From Mauremys mutica (taxonomy: Eukaryota; Chordata; Testudines; Geoemydidae): a DNA stretch of 64,000 nt. Position 1 is the first letter of the stretch. Each line of letters opens with the position of its first letter. This document shows positions 1-10,489 of the stretch, piece after piece. Made by a program: the position numbers and the translations under genes. Under the pieces are notes generated by a model that did no database searches, was not told the origin of the DNA, and saw only the letters and a program-made list of their open reading frames with translations. Where the stretch lies: contig NC_059084.1 of the NCBI RefSeq assembly GCF_020497125.1, positions 37,174,185-37,238,184 of the forward strand. The letters run 5' to 3'.

Positions 1-1335
1 AGTTCTCCAGGTGAAGGAGGAGTAAATACAGCATCTGTGGGGTAAGTGAGTGTCTGTAGTGTGTGTTTGTTTGTGTTTGGGGGTTACTTGCTGTGTGCTG
101 AGCTTGTGTTTGTCAGTCTGTTTGGTTGTTTGGTTGTTTGAAGGACAGTGTGCTGTGGCTGGCAGTTAGGCTGTGAGCTTCTAAGGAAGGTTTGAAAGCT
201 AGAAGCCTCTGATAATTGGCTGAGCCTTAATCAGTGGGTGGGGCATTCACACAGGCCAGGGCTTTATAGAGCCGCGCACAAGTGACCAGGGAGCTTTGTG
301 ACCAGGGGCTGCTAACAGGGAGTTTCGCAAGGGAGTTTGGCAGGGGAGTGGGAAGGGAGCGGGGGTCCATTGTCAGTTCTAACTGTGCCCCTTTAGTCCC
401 CTTAAAACCTATAAACCAAACTACATTCAAAACTTCTTGCTTTGAACAACCCTTTCATTAACTAGGAGACAATGCAGGCAGAAGCCCAGCAGCAGAGTGG
501 GGGCTATCCAGTTTATTGCACTGAGTGTAGCGTGTATGATTACCTGCCCTGTGGGCGGGTGGCATATGTGTTCAGTCGGTGCAAGGAACTCCTGGCCCTC
601 AGAGACCACGTACGGACTTTGGAGGCCAGGGTGGTGGAACTGGAGGAACTAAGAGAGGCAGAGAGGTATGTTGATGAGGCTTTCCGGGACACTGTAGAAT
701 TGTCCCTCCTCTGGTCAGACAGCCCCTGCGCTGTTGAGGAGGATGAAAGGCCCAGGGAAGCAGAGCAGTCAACGGGAGCAGAGGGAAACCTTCTCATAGT
801 TGGGACCCTCCTTCCAGATGGTGCTGGGGTTGCCTCTCGCACTGAGGTTACCTCTCCGAGGGAGGGAACTCCAGTTGCTAGGAAAAGGCAGGTGTTAGTA
901 ATGGGAGATTCGATCATTAGAAACGTAGATAGCTGGGTTTGTGATGACCGGGAGAACCATATGGTGACTTGCCTTCCTGGTGCGAAGGTTGTGGACCTCT
1001 CGAGGCATCTAGACAGACTTATGTGTAGTGCTGGGGGGAGGGTGCTTCCACTGCCACACCAAGGGCCACATGAAGAGGCATTGCCCCTGAGGCAGAAAGG
1101 GGGAGTGCTAGAGACAGAGGCTTGGTCTGGGGCTAGCCAACAGGGGGTGGTAGTCCTGGCCGAGGCCCCCAAGGAGAAGGGAGCTGGGGTAGAGTGGCCC
1201 CACCTTAAGCAGGGGACCCGCACCAGAGCCCAGGGGGCTATGGTAGGGACCCAGACAGAGGAGAGAGAGGTACCCCCATAGGACTAGAGCAGGTGGTGGA
1301 GGGCCTGCACTACAAGAGAGATTCCCTGAGGGTCC
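1..1335 (+). mobile_element. CR1 LINE, 5' part (5' UTR and ORF1)
   Basis: This is the 5' portion of a CR1-type non-LTR retrotransposon. Positions 1-471 form a leader rich in G and T (runs of gtttg/gtttgg), followed by a long first open frame with ORF1 features. ORF2 (endonuclease and reverse transcriptase) does not follow: near 1335 the sequence changes to a decayed hAT transposase. Most CR1 copies in this window keep only the 3' end, so a preserved 5' end is uncommon here. The left boundary lies outside the window. Confidence 0.6.
472..1281 (+). CDS. CR1 ORF1-like protein (Cys motif, coiled coil, SGNH esterase motif)
   Basis: An open frame of 269 codons. Cysteines at residues 16, 19, 27 and 37 form a zinc-binding-like cluster. 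Residues about 40-73 are rich in Leu and Glu in a heptad-like pattern, suggesting a coiled coil. A GDS motif at residues 145-147, inside a VLVMGDSIIR context, matches block I of SGNH/GDSL esterases. CR1 ORF1 proteins commonly combine a Cys-rich module with such an esterase and are thought to bind RNA or lipid during retrotransposition. After about residue 190 the sequence is low in recognisable features and the frame may have shifted, so the C-terminal half of the esterase is doubtful. The ATG at 472 directly precedes the Cys-rich region. Expression is unlikely to matter for the host. Confidence 0.55.
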   Translation: MQAEAQQQSGGYPVYCTECSVYDYLPCGRVAYVFSRCKELLALRDHVRTLEARVVELEELREAERYVDEAFRDTVELSLLWSDSPCAVEEDERPREAEQSTGAEGNLLIVGTLLPDGAGVASRTEVTSPREGTPVARKRQVLVMGDSIIRNVDSWVCDDRENHMVTCLPGAKVVDLSRHLDRLMCSAGGRVLPLPHQGPHEEALPLRQKGGVLETEAWSGASQQGVVVLAEAPKEKGAGVEWPHLKQGTRTRAQGAMVGTQTEEREVPP

Positions 1336-1369
1336 AGTTGAGAGGATGGAAATAAAAGAAAATTCCCTG

Positions 1370-3475
1370 CTCAGCATTACAAGAGGAAACTCATTACTGG
1401 GGAAGAAATTCATCGAAACTGGTTCAAATTTTAAGTGTCGAAGGACTCTGTGTTTTGCTTTTGCTGGAAGTTATTTAGAAATCAAGGAACTGGTACATCA
1501 CTTACTGAAAATGGTTCAAAGGGCTGGAAAAACATATCTTCAATTCTGTCTTCACATGAAAGAAGTACAGAATATTTGGAATGTTTTCAAAATTGGAAAG
1601 AACTTGAATTACAATTGAAAAAAGGAAAAACTATCGATGAAAAAAAATTATGTGTGATCAAGGAAAAAGAAGAATATTGGCAACAACAATTAGAGCATCT
1701 GATTGCTTTAGTGAGAGTTCTCAGTGGGCAAAATTGAGCTTTCTGCGAACGTGATAGAAATGAAAAATTATACATTCCAGGTGATGAAAACTTTTTAAAA
1801 TTTGTTGAATACCTAGCTTTGTTTGATCCAGTCATGAAAGAATATCTACATAAAATAACTGATCATGAAACACAAGTTCATTATTTAGGAAATAATATGC
1901 AGAATGAACTGATTCAAATCCTAGCAAATGCCATTAAAAAGAAAATTGTAGAAGCTGCCCATTCTGCAAAATACTTTTCAATAATACTGGACTGTACACC
2001 AGATGTGAGTCATGTTGAACAAATGATGATGATAATTCATTTTGTGGATATGGTAAGGTCTTCAGATAAAGATAATGTTGAAGTTCTCAAAAAGTAACAT
2101 TTTGGGGGGTTTCGTACCACTGAAGGAGACTTTTATGACTGAAACCATTCTACAAGAGCTTGAAACAATGTCATTATCTGTTAAAAATTTACGTGGCCAA
2201 GGCTATGATAATGGGAGTAATATGAAGGGTAAAGACAATGATGTGCAAAAGAGAATTATGGAAACCAATTAGGGTCTTTTCCGTTCCTTGCAGTCTGCAT
2301 TCTCTGAATTTGGTGGTCAATAATGCTGCTAGGTGCTGTTTGGAAGCAAGCAGTTTCTTTGACATGGTGCAACATGTTTATGTGTTTTTCTCAGGCTCAA
2401 CATGCAGTTGGGAGATTTTTACTCACCATGTGACATCTTTAACTGTGAAACCACCTAGTCAAACAAGATGGGAGAGTCACATTGATGCTTTGAAGCCTCT
2501 TCGCTATAAACTTGGAAACATTTATGATGCCCTGATTGAAATTTCTGATGATACTACCTTTAATGGATCATCTGCCAATATGGCATGTTCAGATGCAGAA
2601 GCTCTTGCAAATGGCCTTTCCAAGTTCAAATTTGTGACTTTACTCATTTTGTGGTATAATATCCTTTTTGAGATTAACCTCACTAGTAAGCAGTTTCAGG
2701 AAAAAAACTTGAACATACATTATGCTATTTAAAAACTGCAGCAAACTAAAAATATTCTGGAGGAATTCAGAAGTGATGAAGGGTTCGAAAGAACACTGGC
2801 TAGATTCTCTCGAGATTCTATTTGCTGAAGAAATAGACTTTCTGACAGAATTTGAACGAGGAGCCTGGTTGCATTCTGCAAAAGAAACAGCAGTTTTTTG
2901 TATGAAGAATGAGACACACCCATTCAGAACCCAAAACAAAGGTTCAAAGTGAATTTCTACTTCTCAGTCCTTGATACTGCTATTCACTTGGTTGACAAAA
3001 GATTTCAACAGATGCAGCAGCTAGAGTCAGTATTTGGCTTTCTATATGAGATCCACAGCTTGCAAAAGAAAACAGCAAAACAGATGAGATAGTTTTGTAT
3101 AAAACTGGAGTTGGCATTGACTCATGAAAATTCAAAAGACATTGATGCTACAGATTTGTGTAGTGAGCTTCAGGCTTTTTCAAGACGACTTAAGAAACAT
3201 TCCATACCTGAAGAAGTCCTGAAACTTGTTTGTGAAAATAAACTCACAGACAGTTTTCCAAACATTTTTATAGCTCAACACATTCTGTTAATTTTGCCAG
3301 TTTCCGTAGCTAGTAGGGATTGTAGCTTCTCAAAGTTAAAATTGATAATAACATATCTGCGTTCAACAATGGTACAAGAGAGACTTGTTGGACTTGTCAC
3401 AATGTCAATAGAGAATGAAAGCTGGGAAACTGGATCTAAAAGAACTAGTGACTGAAGTTTCAAAATTTAAAGCAA
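1370..3475 (+). pseudogene. Decayed hAT-type transposase (ZMYM1/TTF-zinc-finger-like)
   Basis: A chain of plus-strand frames reads as one hAT transposase broken by frameshifts and stops. Fragments lie at about 1435-1737, 1819-2097, 2075-2272, 2238-2732, 2722-2952 and 3111-3455. The first holds the TTF-type zinc-finger region (FCFCWKLF, GSKGWKNISS). The middle contains the RNase H-like core, with SIILDCTPD around 1978-2000 and GQGYDNGSNMKG around 2195-2230. HSLNLVVN and a KPPSQTRWESHIDALKPL segment follow. The last fragment is the C-terminal hAT dimerisation region (LPVSVASRDCSFSKLKLI). This architecture is shared by hAT elements and by vertebrate ZMYM1-like genes derived from them. At least five frame breaks mean no full protein can be made. 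I did not find terminal inverted repeats. Confidence 0.8.
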
Positions 3476-3995
3476 GAAAAGTCATGTTTTAAGAGCATAG
3501 AGTGTTTTTTATTTGCAGTGTTTTGTAAATACAAGTTAAAGTTCATTGAAGAGTTATTTTATTTCTTTCTATATCGGATGTGGTGGTAATGGCACTTAAA
3601 GCAGGATAGTATAATGGATGATTTTGTATTTGTAATAATAAAAATTATAATTAAATTTTTAATGCATTTTTATTTGAAGTCGGACTGAAATATCATCTAG
3701 CTGTTGTGTACAAATCTATTCTGAAAATTTCGTGTCTCTATTTTATCTGATCTCAGAAACATTGGTTGGACAGACAGATGGACAAAACGAATAATTAAGT
3801 CTCTATTTTAAAAAAAGCTTAAAAAACATTAAAAGGAAAAAAAGGGGCAAAATGTTTCCATTTACCAAAAACCTCAGCCTAGATCTGCCCTTGGAGTTTC
3901 GGGGTGGGGGCGCCGATTGCGTGGTTTGCCTAGGGCACCAGTTGCTGGCAGCTAGTCTAGAGCTGCCCGTGCTGAGATGGCATGTAAAGGCCCTG
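3476..3995. other. AT-rich stretch after the hAT, then a MITE-like scrap
   Basis: Positions 3476-3845 are AT-rich with no open frame of note and probably represent the 3' flank of the hAT element. Positions 3890-3975 are GC-richer and resemble the ends of nonautonomous hAT elements seen elsewhere in the window (gggtgggggcgccg, gcctagggcacca), but neither end could be fixed. No gene is seen. Confidence 0.3.
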
Positions 3996-4272
3996 AGAAT
4001 AAATGGTGTTAACATGACCCTGTCACAGTCCACGATTAAACAAGGTTCAGGGTTTGGTAGCCAGAGTCCTCGGTCTGCTCAGTCCCATGGCAAACACACT
4101 GTTAACAATCCTGTCAACCTTTCATGAAAGATAGAGAAAAGGAGGGAAAACAGCTTGAACCTATGAAATGTGAAGTATTAAGGCAAAAAGCCTTATTTTT
4201 AACTACATCCCTTGTTCCCTTTCCCTGTAGTTGTGGAGAGGTTTCAGAAGAAAGCCCTCCATGTGTGACAGT
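3996..4272 (+). repeat. Repeat R2, first half of a third partial copy
   Basis: This segment aligns by eye with 13460-13770 and 47830-48150. All three share the succession 'caaggttcagggtttggta/acaagattcagggtttggta', 'cagtcccatggcaaacaca', 'atcctgtcaacctttcatg' and 'ccttgttccctttc'. Alignment stops at 'gacagtctc' near 4272, where a CR1 fragment begins, and resumes at about 5700. R2 was therefore interrupted here by about 1.4 kb. Function unknown; no coding potential seen. Confidence 0.7.
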
Positions 4273-4566
4273 CTCTTCGATGGTATGAAAGGGGGTTCCA
4301 AAGAGGATGGATCGAGACTGTTTTCAGTGCTACCAGATGACAGAACAAGGACTAATGGTCTCAAGTTGCAATAGAGGAGATTTAGGTTGGATATTAGGAA
4401 AAACTTTTTCACTAGGAGGGTAGTGAAGAACAGGAATGGGTTACCTAGGGAGGTGGGGGAATCTCCTTTCTTAGAGGTTTTTAAGGTCAGGCTTGATAAA
4501 GCCTTGGCTGGGATAATTTAGTTGGGGATTGGTCCTGCTTTGAGCAGGGGGTTGGACTGGCTCAAG
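4273..4566 (+). mobile_element. CR1 3' fragment
   Basis: A truncated CR1 3' region with the landmarks 'gggggttccaaagaggatgg', 'attaggaaaaactttttcac', 'gttacctagggagg' and 'gagcagggggttggac'. It lacks the last ~40 bp and the TTCTATGAT tail, so its 3' end is deleted or joined to the next repeat. It lies inside repeat R2. Confidence 0.85.
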
Positions 4567-5404
4567 CCCCCACCCAGTGACCTGGAACAACTACATACCA
4601 CTCCCCTGGGCGCCTCTAAGAGGCAATACTTCCCCTCTCGCAAGCACAGAGTCTGAGTGTAGCAAAATTCTTTTAATAAAGGAGGGAGACAATGTGGCAT
4701 TATGTTGGGGAAACACCACAAACAGTATTCATAACACAAACCATGAGCAAAAGACCCACCCCACGTAAGTTTGGCAATGTTCTTTTCTACTCAGGGTCTT
4801 AAGTCCAGCAACCCCACCCAGTTTCTGACCTTGGTCGGTGTAGCCCCCAGAGTTCAGAAGTTCCTCTGCAGAGTTTACCTCCCAGCCTGGGTGGAAGTGG
4901 GGGGAGGTATGGGGGGTATCTCACATGCTCCACTGCTCGGGTTGATGGCCAATTGCCACGCCTCTCTGCAGGGTTCTGCTGCAGTCTTCACTGCCAGCTG
5001 CTTCTCTCTGCCAGCTGCCCTGCTACCCCCTCTGCTCACCATGCCTCTCTTTTATCTGCTCCGCTAGCTGCCCTGCTATCTACTCTGCTCCCCACCCCTC
5101 TCTGCTCCCCCTCCTGCTAGCCATTCAACAACTTGTTTTCAGCCCTCCCTCAACATAACTCTCAGTGATTTTATCTAGTAGTAGAGGAATCTCAGTACTA
5201 GTACACTACTAGCTGAAAGTAGGTCTAATGCTTAGATCTCAGTATCAGTGATTTCAGTTTTGCAGTACATAAGATTCCTAGTAGAATTAAAATTAGTATT
5301 ATTATTGCACAATGGAGAGAAAAAGAATAAAAACAGTGTTTCAAACACAACACTCCTAAGCACAAATATCTGTCCACAGTCTCTTTTGGGTCATTGAATA
5401 GTAG
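4567..5404. other. Unclassified interspersed sequence
   Basis: No gene is seen. An AATAAA at about 4675 sits in a context that could be an LTR or retroposon 3' end, and 4960-5130 is a C/T-rich run of ctgctcccc/ctgccagc words. Together with the next feature this is the insertion that splits repeat R2. Confidence 0.3.
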
Positions 5405-5692
5405 AACCCATGTCCCTTGTCTAGTGAGTGCTATCCTGTTGAGGACAAGTCCCTCCATCATAAAATGCCATGTACAGTTCTACTGTCCTTGATTCACATA
5501 ACCAGGATAACAACCCTTTATTACTCCTGCCCCAATAACAAAGAGACTGGGGATCCCACAGCAGCCAAAGTGACCATTTGGGCAAGCAGTCCATCATGCT
5601 ATGCAGGGTGGGTGTGCCCATGCAAACGAGATCAGCCTCTGAAGTCCTTTTCCACAACTCACCACCAGATGTCAGGGGAGAGCTCATTCTAA
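5405..5692 (-). repeat. Repeat R3, copy 1
   Basis: The reverse complement aligns with 34480-34745 over most of its length. Shared words are 'cacacccaccctgc', 'gtctctttgttattggggca', 'ttatcct', 'gtgaatcaagg' and 'agggact'. It looks like part of an LTR or other dispersed element; the family is not recognised. Confidence 0.65.
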
Positions 5693-5699
5693 CTTTGCT

Positions 5700-5945
5700 T
5701 GCATCAAGATGGTAGTAACTGTCCTCTTGTGGAAAAGAGAAGAAGCTAGTTGTGATGGGGTGGAACTGTTATTGTTTATTGTTCAAGTTGAATCCTGTTT
5801 CCTAGAAGACAAAGCACAACAGGGGAAAGAGAAGAATGGGAAAGAGAGAAAATTCAGGTTCTGTCTCTGGTGTGACTCTCCCTTGCAGCCTCAGAGCTGG
5901 AGTAATCCAGGTCTGGCAGTGCCTTAATGTTGACAGTGTAGACTA
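5700..5945 (+). repeat. Repeat R2, second half of the third partial copy
   Basis: Aligns with 13780-14045 and 48170-48440: 'tagaagacaaa', 'ggaaagagaagaa', 'ggtgtgactctccct', 'gcagcctcagagct'. It completes the R2 copy started at 3996. The order matches the full copies, which supports an insertion at 4273-5700 rather than two independent fragments. Confidence 0.7.
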
Positions 5946-5984
5946 GCCCTCAGGCTGCCTGCCTGAGGCTTGCAGTTGTTGTTT

Positions 5985-6965
5985 TTTTTTATTTGGGGGG
6001 GATGGCAACACTCCCATATCTCCTCAAGTTCCACCTATGATTGCAACTAAACTTCACGAGGAGAGTGGGGAGATGCAGGTTAGTTCCCTAGTCTATGTTA
6101 TTGGCAGGGAAGCTGAACATATCTTTAAATTATTTGCCTTCAGAGAGGAAAGCCACAAGAACAATTTTGCTGTAAGTGCGGCTGGTTAAGTTTGATGAGT
6201 ATTTTATACCTCCGTATAATGTGGTTTATGAGTGAGGTTTTTTCTTCCAGCATATCCAAAAAGATGGGTGGCTTGTGGAATCTTTTATAGCAGGATTTTT
6301 TTGGCATGAGGGAAACCTGATTTTGAAGATAAAAAGGCAATTGTAATAAATCCTCAAAGGCAACGTGGGGTAAGCCCCAGGCAAAAGAGAGCACTTTTCC
6401 AGCTAGGTGCACAAATGTGGGAAAGGTCATGGTCCAAGAGGTGATTGCCCAGCTAAAGGAGCCAAATGTCATAAATGCACAAAAATTGGACATTTTGCTG
6501 CTGTCTGCCATGCAAAGGCAGGACATGAAGTGACCACTGAGAGTCAAGAGAGGTTTTTTCTGGGCTCAATCATGTGTAATGAGGCAGAGCCAGCCTGGAG
6601 GGTGGAACTGAATATTTGTTGAAAGACTGACAGTTTTCAACTAGATTTGGGTGCAGATGTAACAGTCCTATCAGAAAGGACTTATTATCACCCCCAACAC
6701 TTCCTGGAGCTGGAATCAGCAGGTACTGTCCTAAATTGCCTCGGAAGTATTTTGAATAGTGTGGCTTTAATTTTATTGCATCTGCGATTAAAGGATCAGA
6801 GGCTGACAATCTCTTCAGTCACAGTGTGATTGCCATGAATGGAGTTATTGAGAAAATCTCTGAACAAACTGCACGGTGCGCACCGATGTTACACGTAAAT
6901 TAAGAAAAATATGTTTTCCACCTACACCAATTTAAGTTTTTGGTACAGATAATAAAGATGAGTGC
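5985..6965 (+). pseudogene. Decayed Ty3/Gypsy element in A1, gag zinc knuckle to start of RT
   Basis: A Gypsy-type polyprotein remnant. Around 6405-6520 a frame carries a CCHC zinc knuckle (CHKCTKIGHFAAVC). It is followed by FLGSIMCNEAEPAWRVELNI, then a stop. A frame near 6640-6700 resembles the aspartic protease active site but reads LDLGADVTVLSE instead of LDSGAD, so the catalytic Ser/Thr is lost. GVIEKISEQT at about 6840-6880 corresponds to the start of reverse transcriptase. Relative to A2 (39385-41058), A1 lacks about 225 bp of gag (A2 39732-39958) and everything beyond the RT start. It is interrupted by an antisense CR1 and resumes at 9264. Non-functional. Confidence 0.75.
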
Positions 6966-7144
6966 TTCTTGCTCTGTCATCTGCCACTACTGAGAGCAGC
7001 CGAGCTCCATTCTCTTTGGAACCCCCCTTCAGGTAGTTGAGGGCTGTTATCAAATCCCCTCTCACTCTTCTCTTCTGCAGACTAAATAAGACCAGTTCCC
7101 TCACCCTCTCCTTGCAAGTCATGTGCCCCAGCCAGTGCCGTAAC

Positions 7145-7405
7145 CAGGGCCAGCTCCAGACCCCAGCATGCCAAGCGCGTGCTTGGGGCGGCATGCTGCA
7201 GGGGGCGCTCTGCCCGTCGCTGAGAGGGCGGCAGGCGGCTCCGGTGGACCTCCCGCGTCCACCAGAGCCACGGGACCAGCGGACCCTCCGCAGGCACATC
7301 TGCAGGAGGTCCACTGGAGCCGCGGGACCGGCAACTGCCAGAGCGCCCCCCCCCCCGCGGCGTGCCGCCCTGCTTGGGGCGGTGAAATTCCTAGAGCCGC
7401 CCCTG
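7145..7405. mobile_element. Nested hAT-type MITE, family M1
   Basis: 261 bp with inverted ends: cagggccagctccag on the left, and the right end read in reverse is caggggcggctctag. It is flanked by 8-bp repeats gccgtaac (7137-7144) and gccctaac (7406-7413), 7 of 8 matching. It sits 12 bp inside the terminal repeat of the larger element. Relatives lie at 22283-22540, 41430-41687 and, more distantly, 46413-46636. All share GC-rich interiors containing 'tggggcggcatgc' or similar words. Confidence 0.8.
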
Positions 7406-8059
7406 GCCCTAACAAGGCCAAGGCAAGTGAGGCACTTGCCTCGGGCACACAAAGCCAGGGGACACAGAAAGCAGTGGAGAGAAAAAGAAAGGCTGCTGGC
7501 ACGGAGATATTTATAACCCAGGTGATCCTCATCCCCCCTGGCCCCACCTGCCGCCCACCCCCCCGTGCCTCCCCCGAGCCAGTGTCTCCCAACCCAGACT
7601 TGCTCCCCCCGCCCTTCCCCGGCCCGGGAGCAGAGAGTCCCTGTCTTTCCCCTGCACCCCCCATCTGGACTGCCAGGGCAGATTGACTCTGAGCCTGCCC
7701 TTCCCCCTCAGACCCTTTCATTTTCCAATGGGACCCTCCAGCAGTACAGGCCCCCCGGCCCACAATCACCGCTCCTGCCCCATGCTGGGCAAGGAGGCAG
7801 CCCCATCCATCACCCCCAGTGAGGCTACAGTCAGGGGCAACGGCAGGGAAGGAGGCGCACGCAGTATCCCCCGGCACCCACCACTGGGGAGGTGAGGGAG
7901 ATTCCTGGACCTGAGAGGGGCCCTAGGAGCACATGCAGTGACACTGGTGGGGGTGAGTGTGCCGCTGGGGGAGCAGGTAAGGGGGGCTGCTCCCCCAGAG
8001 CTTGCTGCTGCTGGCAGGGAAAGGGCTGGAGGGAGTCCTTCTCTCTGGCCCCTGTCCAT

Positions 8060-8590
8060 AGCAGCCTGCCTGCACCCCAAACTCATCCCCAGCCCTGCCC
8101 CACCCCAGAGCCCAGACCCCACACCCCCAGTCAGAGCTTTCACCTCCCCCACTGCACTCTCAATCCTCTGCCTGAGCCCTGAATCCCTCCCGCACCCCAA
8201 ACACCTTATCCCCAATCTCAGCCAGAGCCCTCATCTCCCCAAGCCCTGAACCCCTCCATCACCCCAAACACCTCACCCGCAGACCTAGCCAGAGCCCTCA
8301 ACCCCCACACTCCAACCCTCTGACCCAGCCCTGAGCCCCTCCCACACCCCAAACCTCCCATTCCCAGCCCCAGACAGAGCCCTCACCCCTACTCTCGCCC
8401 TGAGATCCTCCCATATTCCAAACTCCTCATCTGCAGCCACAACCCACAGCCCTCACCCCTGCACCCCCTCCCTATGCACCCCCTCCCATCCCCAAACTCC
8501 ATCCCAGAGCCTGCACCCCAATCTCCTGCTCCAGCCTAGGGCCTGCACCCCAGACCTCCTCCCTCATCCAAACTCCCTCCCAGAGCCTTG
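8060..8590. repeat. C-rich degenerate minisatellite inside the hAT-like element
   Basis: Recurring words 'gagccctcac/gagccctcaa', 'acaccccaaac', 'cccagccc' and 'ctcccaca' return roughly every 70-85 bp. Units are degenerate and length is variable. It explains the several overlapping Pro/Ser-rich frames in this area. Confidence 0.6.
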
Positions 8591-9263
8591 GGTGGGAGGG
8601 TGGGGGTGGAGTTTGGGCAGGGGCAGGTTCTGGGCACCACCAAAATTTCTACAAACCTGCCACCCCTGATCCTGCCCTGCAAATCTGAACTCCCAGCATT
8701 CTCAGGACACATGCTGATCCCTAGTGGCCTCTGCTGATATCCAGCACCTCCCTCCTCTCTTAATCTCTCTGGATTGGAACTGGACTGGAACCAAAGACCA
8801 TCTTGGAAGCAACATTATCAGCCCAAGCAGTCAAAAATCATGAGTTAGACCCCCCAAATTCACAGGCTTTGCCGCTGCCGCTTCATTCTTTGGTGGCAAT
8901 TCGGCATCAGGCCCTTCCCTCTGAGAGGGACTGAGGGACCCGCCGCCGAATTGCCGCTGAAGAGCCGGCCCTGGGGGAGGGCACAATTTTATATTCTTGC
9001 CTCGGGCGCAAAAATACCTAGTTACAGCTCTGGCCCCAGCCCCCTAATCATTTGTGTTGCCCTCTGCTGGACTCTCTTCAATTTGTCCTCATCCTTTCTG
9101 TAGTGGGGAGGCCCAAAACTGGACGCAATACTCCAGATGGGGATGCACCAGTGCTAAATAGAGGGGAATAATCACTTCCCTCAATGTACTGGCAATGATC
9201 CTACTAATGCAGTCCAATATGCCATTAGCCTTCTTGGCAACAAGAGCACACTGCTGACTCATA

Positions 9264-10008
9264 ATGGAAAAGACCTGGTTCAAGCTCCAACGAGATACCA
9301 ATGTCCTTTCACCAGGTGAATGTGACTTTAACCCAGTTGCTGAATACATCCCTGGTAAAAATTGGTAATAGCAGACATACCATCCTGGAGCCCTGTGGGC
9401 TAGAGGAAAGTGGAAAGGCTTATGTGGATGTTGTGGTACTTTACAGACCAATGTCAGGAAGGCAACTGTACCTGCTACAGAAAGCAGCCTTATCAGAAGC
9501 AACTTTATGAAGTTTTTGATTACATTCGGGCAGAATGGCCCAAGTATGTGAGGAACACAATGGCAATGGCAGGAGACTATTCTGCTGTACATGGACTATT
9601 TAGCGAGTCCAATGGACTAATGTTTAAAGGTGATCACACTGTCATCCCAAGTGCTGTGAGAGGAGAAATTCTAGAGCTCATATATGAAGGGCATCAAGGA
9701 CTAAGTAAATGCTGGGAAGGTACCATTGGGTGGCCTGTAATCAGCAAGGACATAACGCATCTTCATGTGAACATTGCAGAACTAACAGAGCAACACAGTG
9801 CAAATAGCCTCTGATAATGCATCCGACGAAATGGGTATTCACCCACGAAAACTCATGCTACAATACGTTTGTTAGTCTATAAGGTGCCACAGGACTCATT
9901 GCTGCTTTTACAGATCCAGACTAACACGGCTACCCCTCTGATATTAGCCTCTGATAACAACACCTCTACCACACAGACCCTGGCAAGGCCAGTCAGAAAA
10001 GGAGGAGA
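9264..10008 (+). pseudogene. Decayed Gypsy element in A1, integrase zinc-binding region
   Basis: The Gypsy element resumes after the CR1. A frame around 9600-9800 contains the integrase HHCC-type region (GEILELIYEGHQGLSKC, WPVISKDITHLHVNIAELTE). The Cys pair expected near the end is gone, and no integrase core domain follows. An A/G-rich run at 9996-10008 (aaaaggaggaga) precedes TG at 10009 and is a plausible polypurine tract. A Cry SINE is inserted at 9818. A2 carries the corresponding sequence at 41934-42531 without the SINE. Confidence 0.7.
9818..9944 (-). mobile_element. Cry-type tRNA-derived SINE with 13-bp target duplication
   Basis: The minus-strand SINE carries the turtle Cry core (plus-strand reading 'gtctataaggtgccacagg', 'ctaacacggctacccct'). 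It is flanked by exact 13-bp repeats tagcctctgataa at 9805-9817 and 9945-9957. The A2 copy has the empty site near 42470-42480 (cttctgataacaat). This insertion therefore followed the A1/A2 duplication or occurred on one copy only. 127 bp. Confidence 0.9.
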
Positions 10009-10180
10009 TGTGATGGAGAAACTTAAAATGCATTATAATGTTTTGCAACAAGGCGGCACTGTGTGAGGACTATGGCAGCTCATCTTTAGCAAATGCTGCA
10101 GCCATTTATTTTTACAATAAATTTATGGTTGATGCCAGCTTCTATTTTGTCTCTGTCCCTGTATGACTAACCTGACATCA
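10009..10180 (+). mobile_element. Gypsy 3' LTR-like end in A1
   Basis: About 172 bp beginning TGTGATGGAG after a polypurine-like run and ending CCTGACATCA. An AATAAA occurs near 10118 (acaataaattt). The A2 counterpart is 42532-42701. No matching 5' LTR was found upstream in either copy, so the 5' half of the element is gone. Confidence 0.55.
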
Positions 10181-10489
10181 CTCTTCCCAAAGGCATGGAG
10201 TGGATAGATGGAGAGATTCTGTACCCATGCCAGAATCCCCTTCTTGAATACAGAGGAGAATGGCCATGTAGTACCTTTTGAAAAATTTCTGGGGGCATCC
10301 CTGCCTTGAAAAGTTGAACTGTCCTTCTATTACATTTTAATGCTACTTAACCCCAATAATGTCTTAATGGCTAAATCCTAAAAAAATGACCTGTTTTTGG
10401 TATCTGGAATTATATTTCAGCATGTGTCCTTAGGAGCTGCCCTCAAAGTAGAATCTGGCAACACAGCATTGAAAAAGATAGAGCATCCT

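Larger units (their letters stand above)
7133..9032. mobile_element. Nonautonomous hAT-like element with 8-bp target duplication
   Basis: The element is flanked by exact 8-bp direct repeats, gccccagc at 7125-7132 and 9033-9040. Its ends are related inverted sequences: cagtgccgtaac on the left, and the right end read in reverse is cagagctgtaactagg. An 8-bp target duplication with CAG...CTG ends is typical of hAT transposons. The interior (7420-8990) is GC- and C-rich and holds a degenerate minisatellite but no transposase. The long open frames here on both strands are by-products of C-rich sequence. A second MITE is nested at 7145-7405. Confidence 0.8.
6966..9263 (-). mobile_element. Antisense CR1 3' region, split by a 1.9 kb hAT element
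   Basis: CR1 sequence on the minus strand at 6966-7132 and 9033-9263, with landmarks 'ctgtcatctgccac', 'cttctgcagactaaataa' and 'tctgtagtggggaggccca'. The same CR1 joins the same Gypsy sequence at its right edge in A2 (near 41933), so the insertion predates the duplication. The two CR1 pieces are contiguous once the 7133-9032 element and one 8-bp target copy are removed. Confidence 0.85.

Noticed and set aside
540..1413. Minus-strand open frames opposite CR1 ORF1
   Set aside because: They are antisense shadows of the ORF1 frame, with no motif and no start context.
7037..8249. Several overlapping Pro/Ala/Ser-rich frames on both strands
   Set aside because: They lie inside a GC-rich transposon with exact target duplications. 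Frames stay open because of base composition and C-rich minisatellite units.
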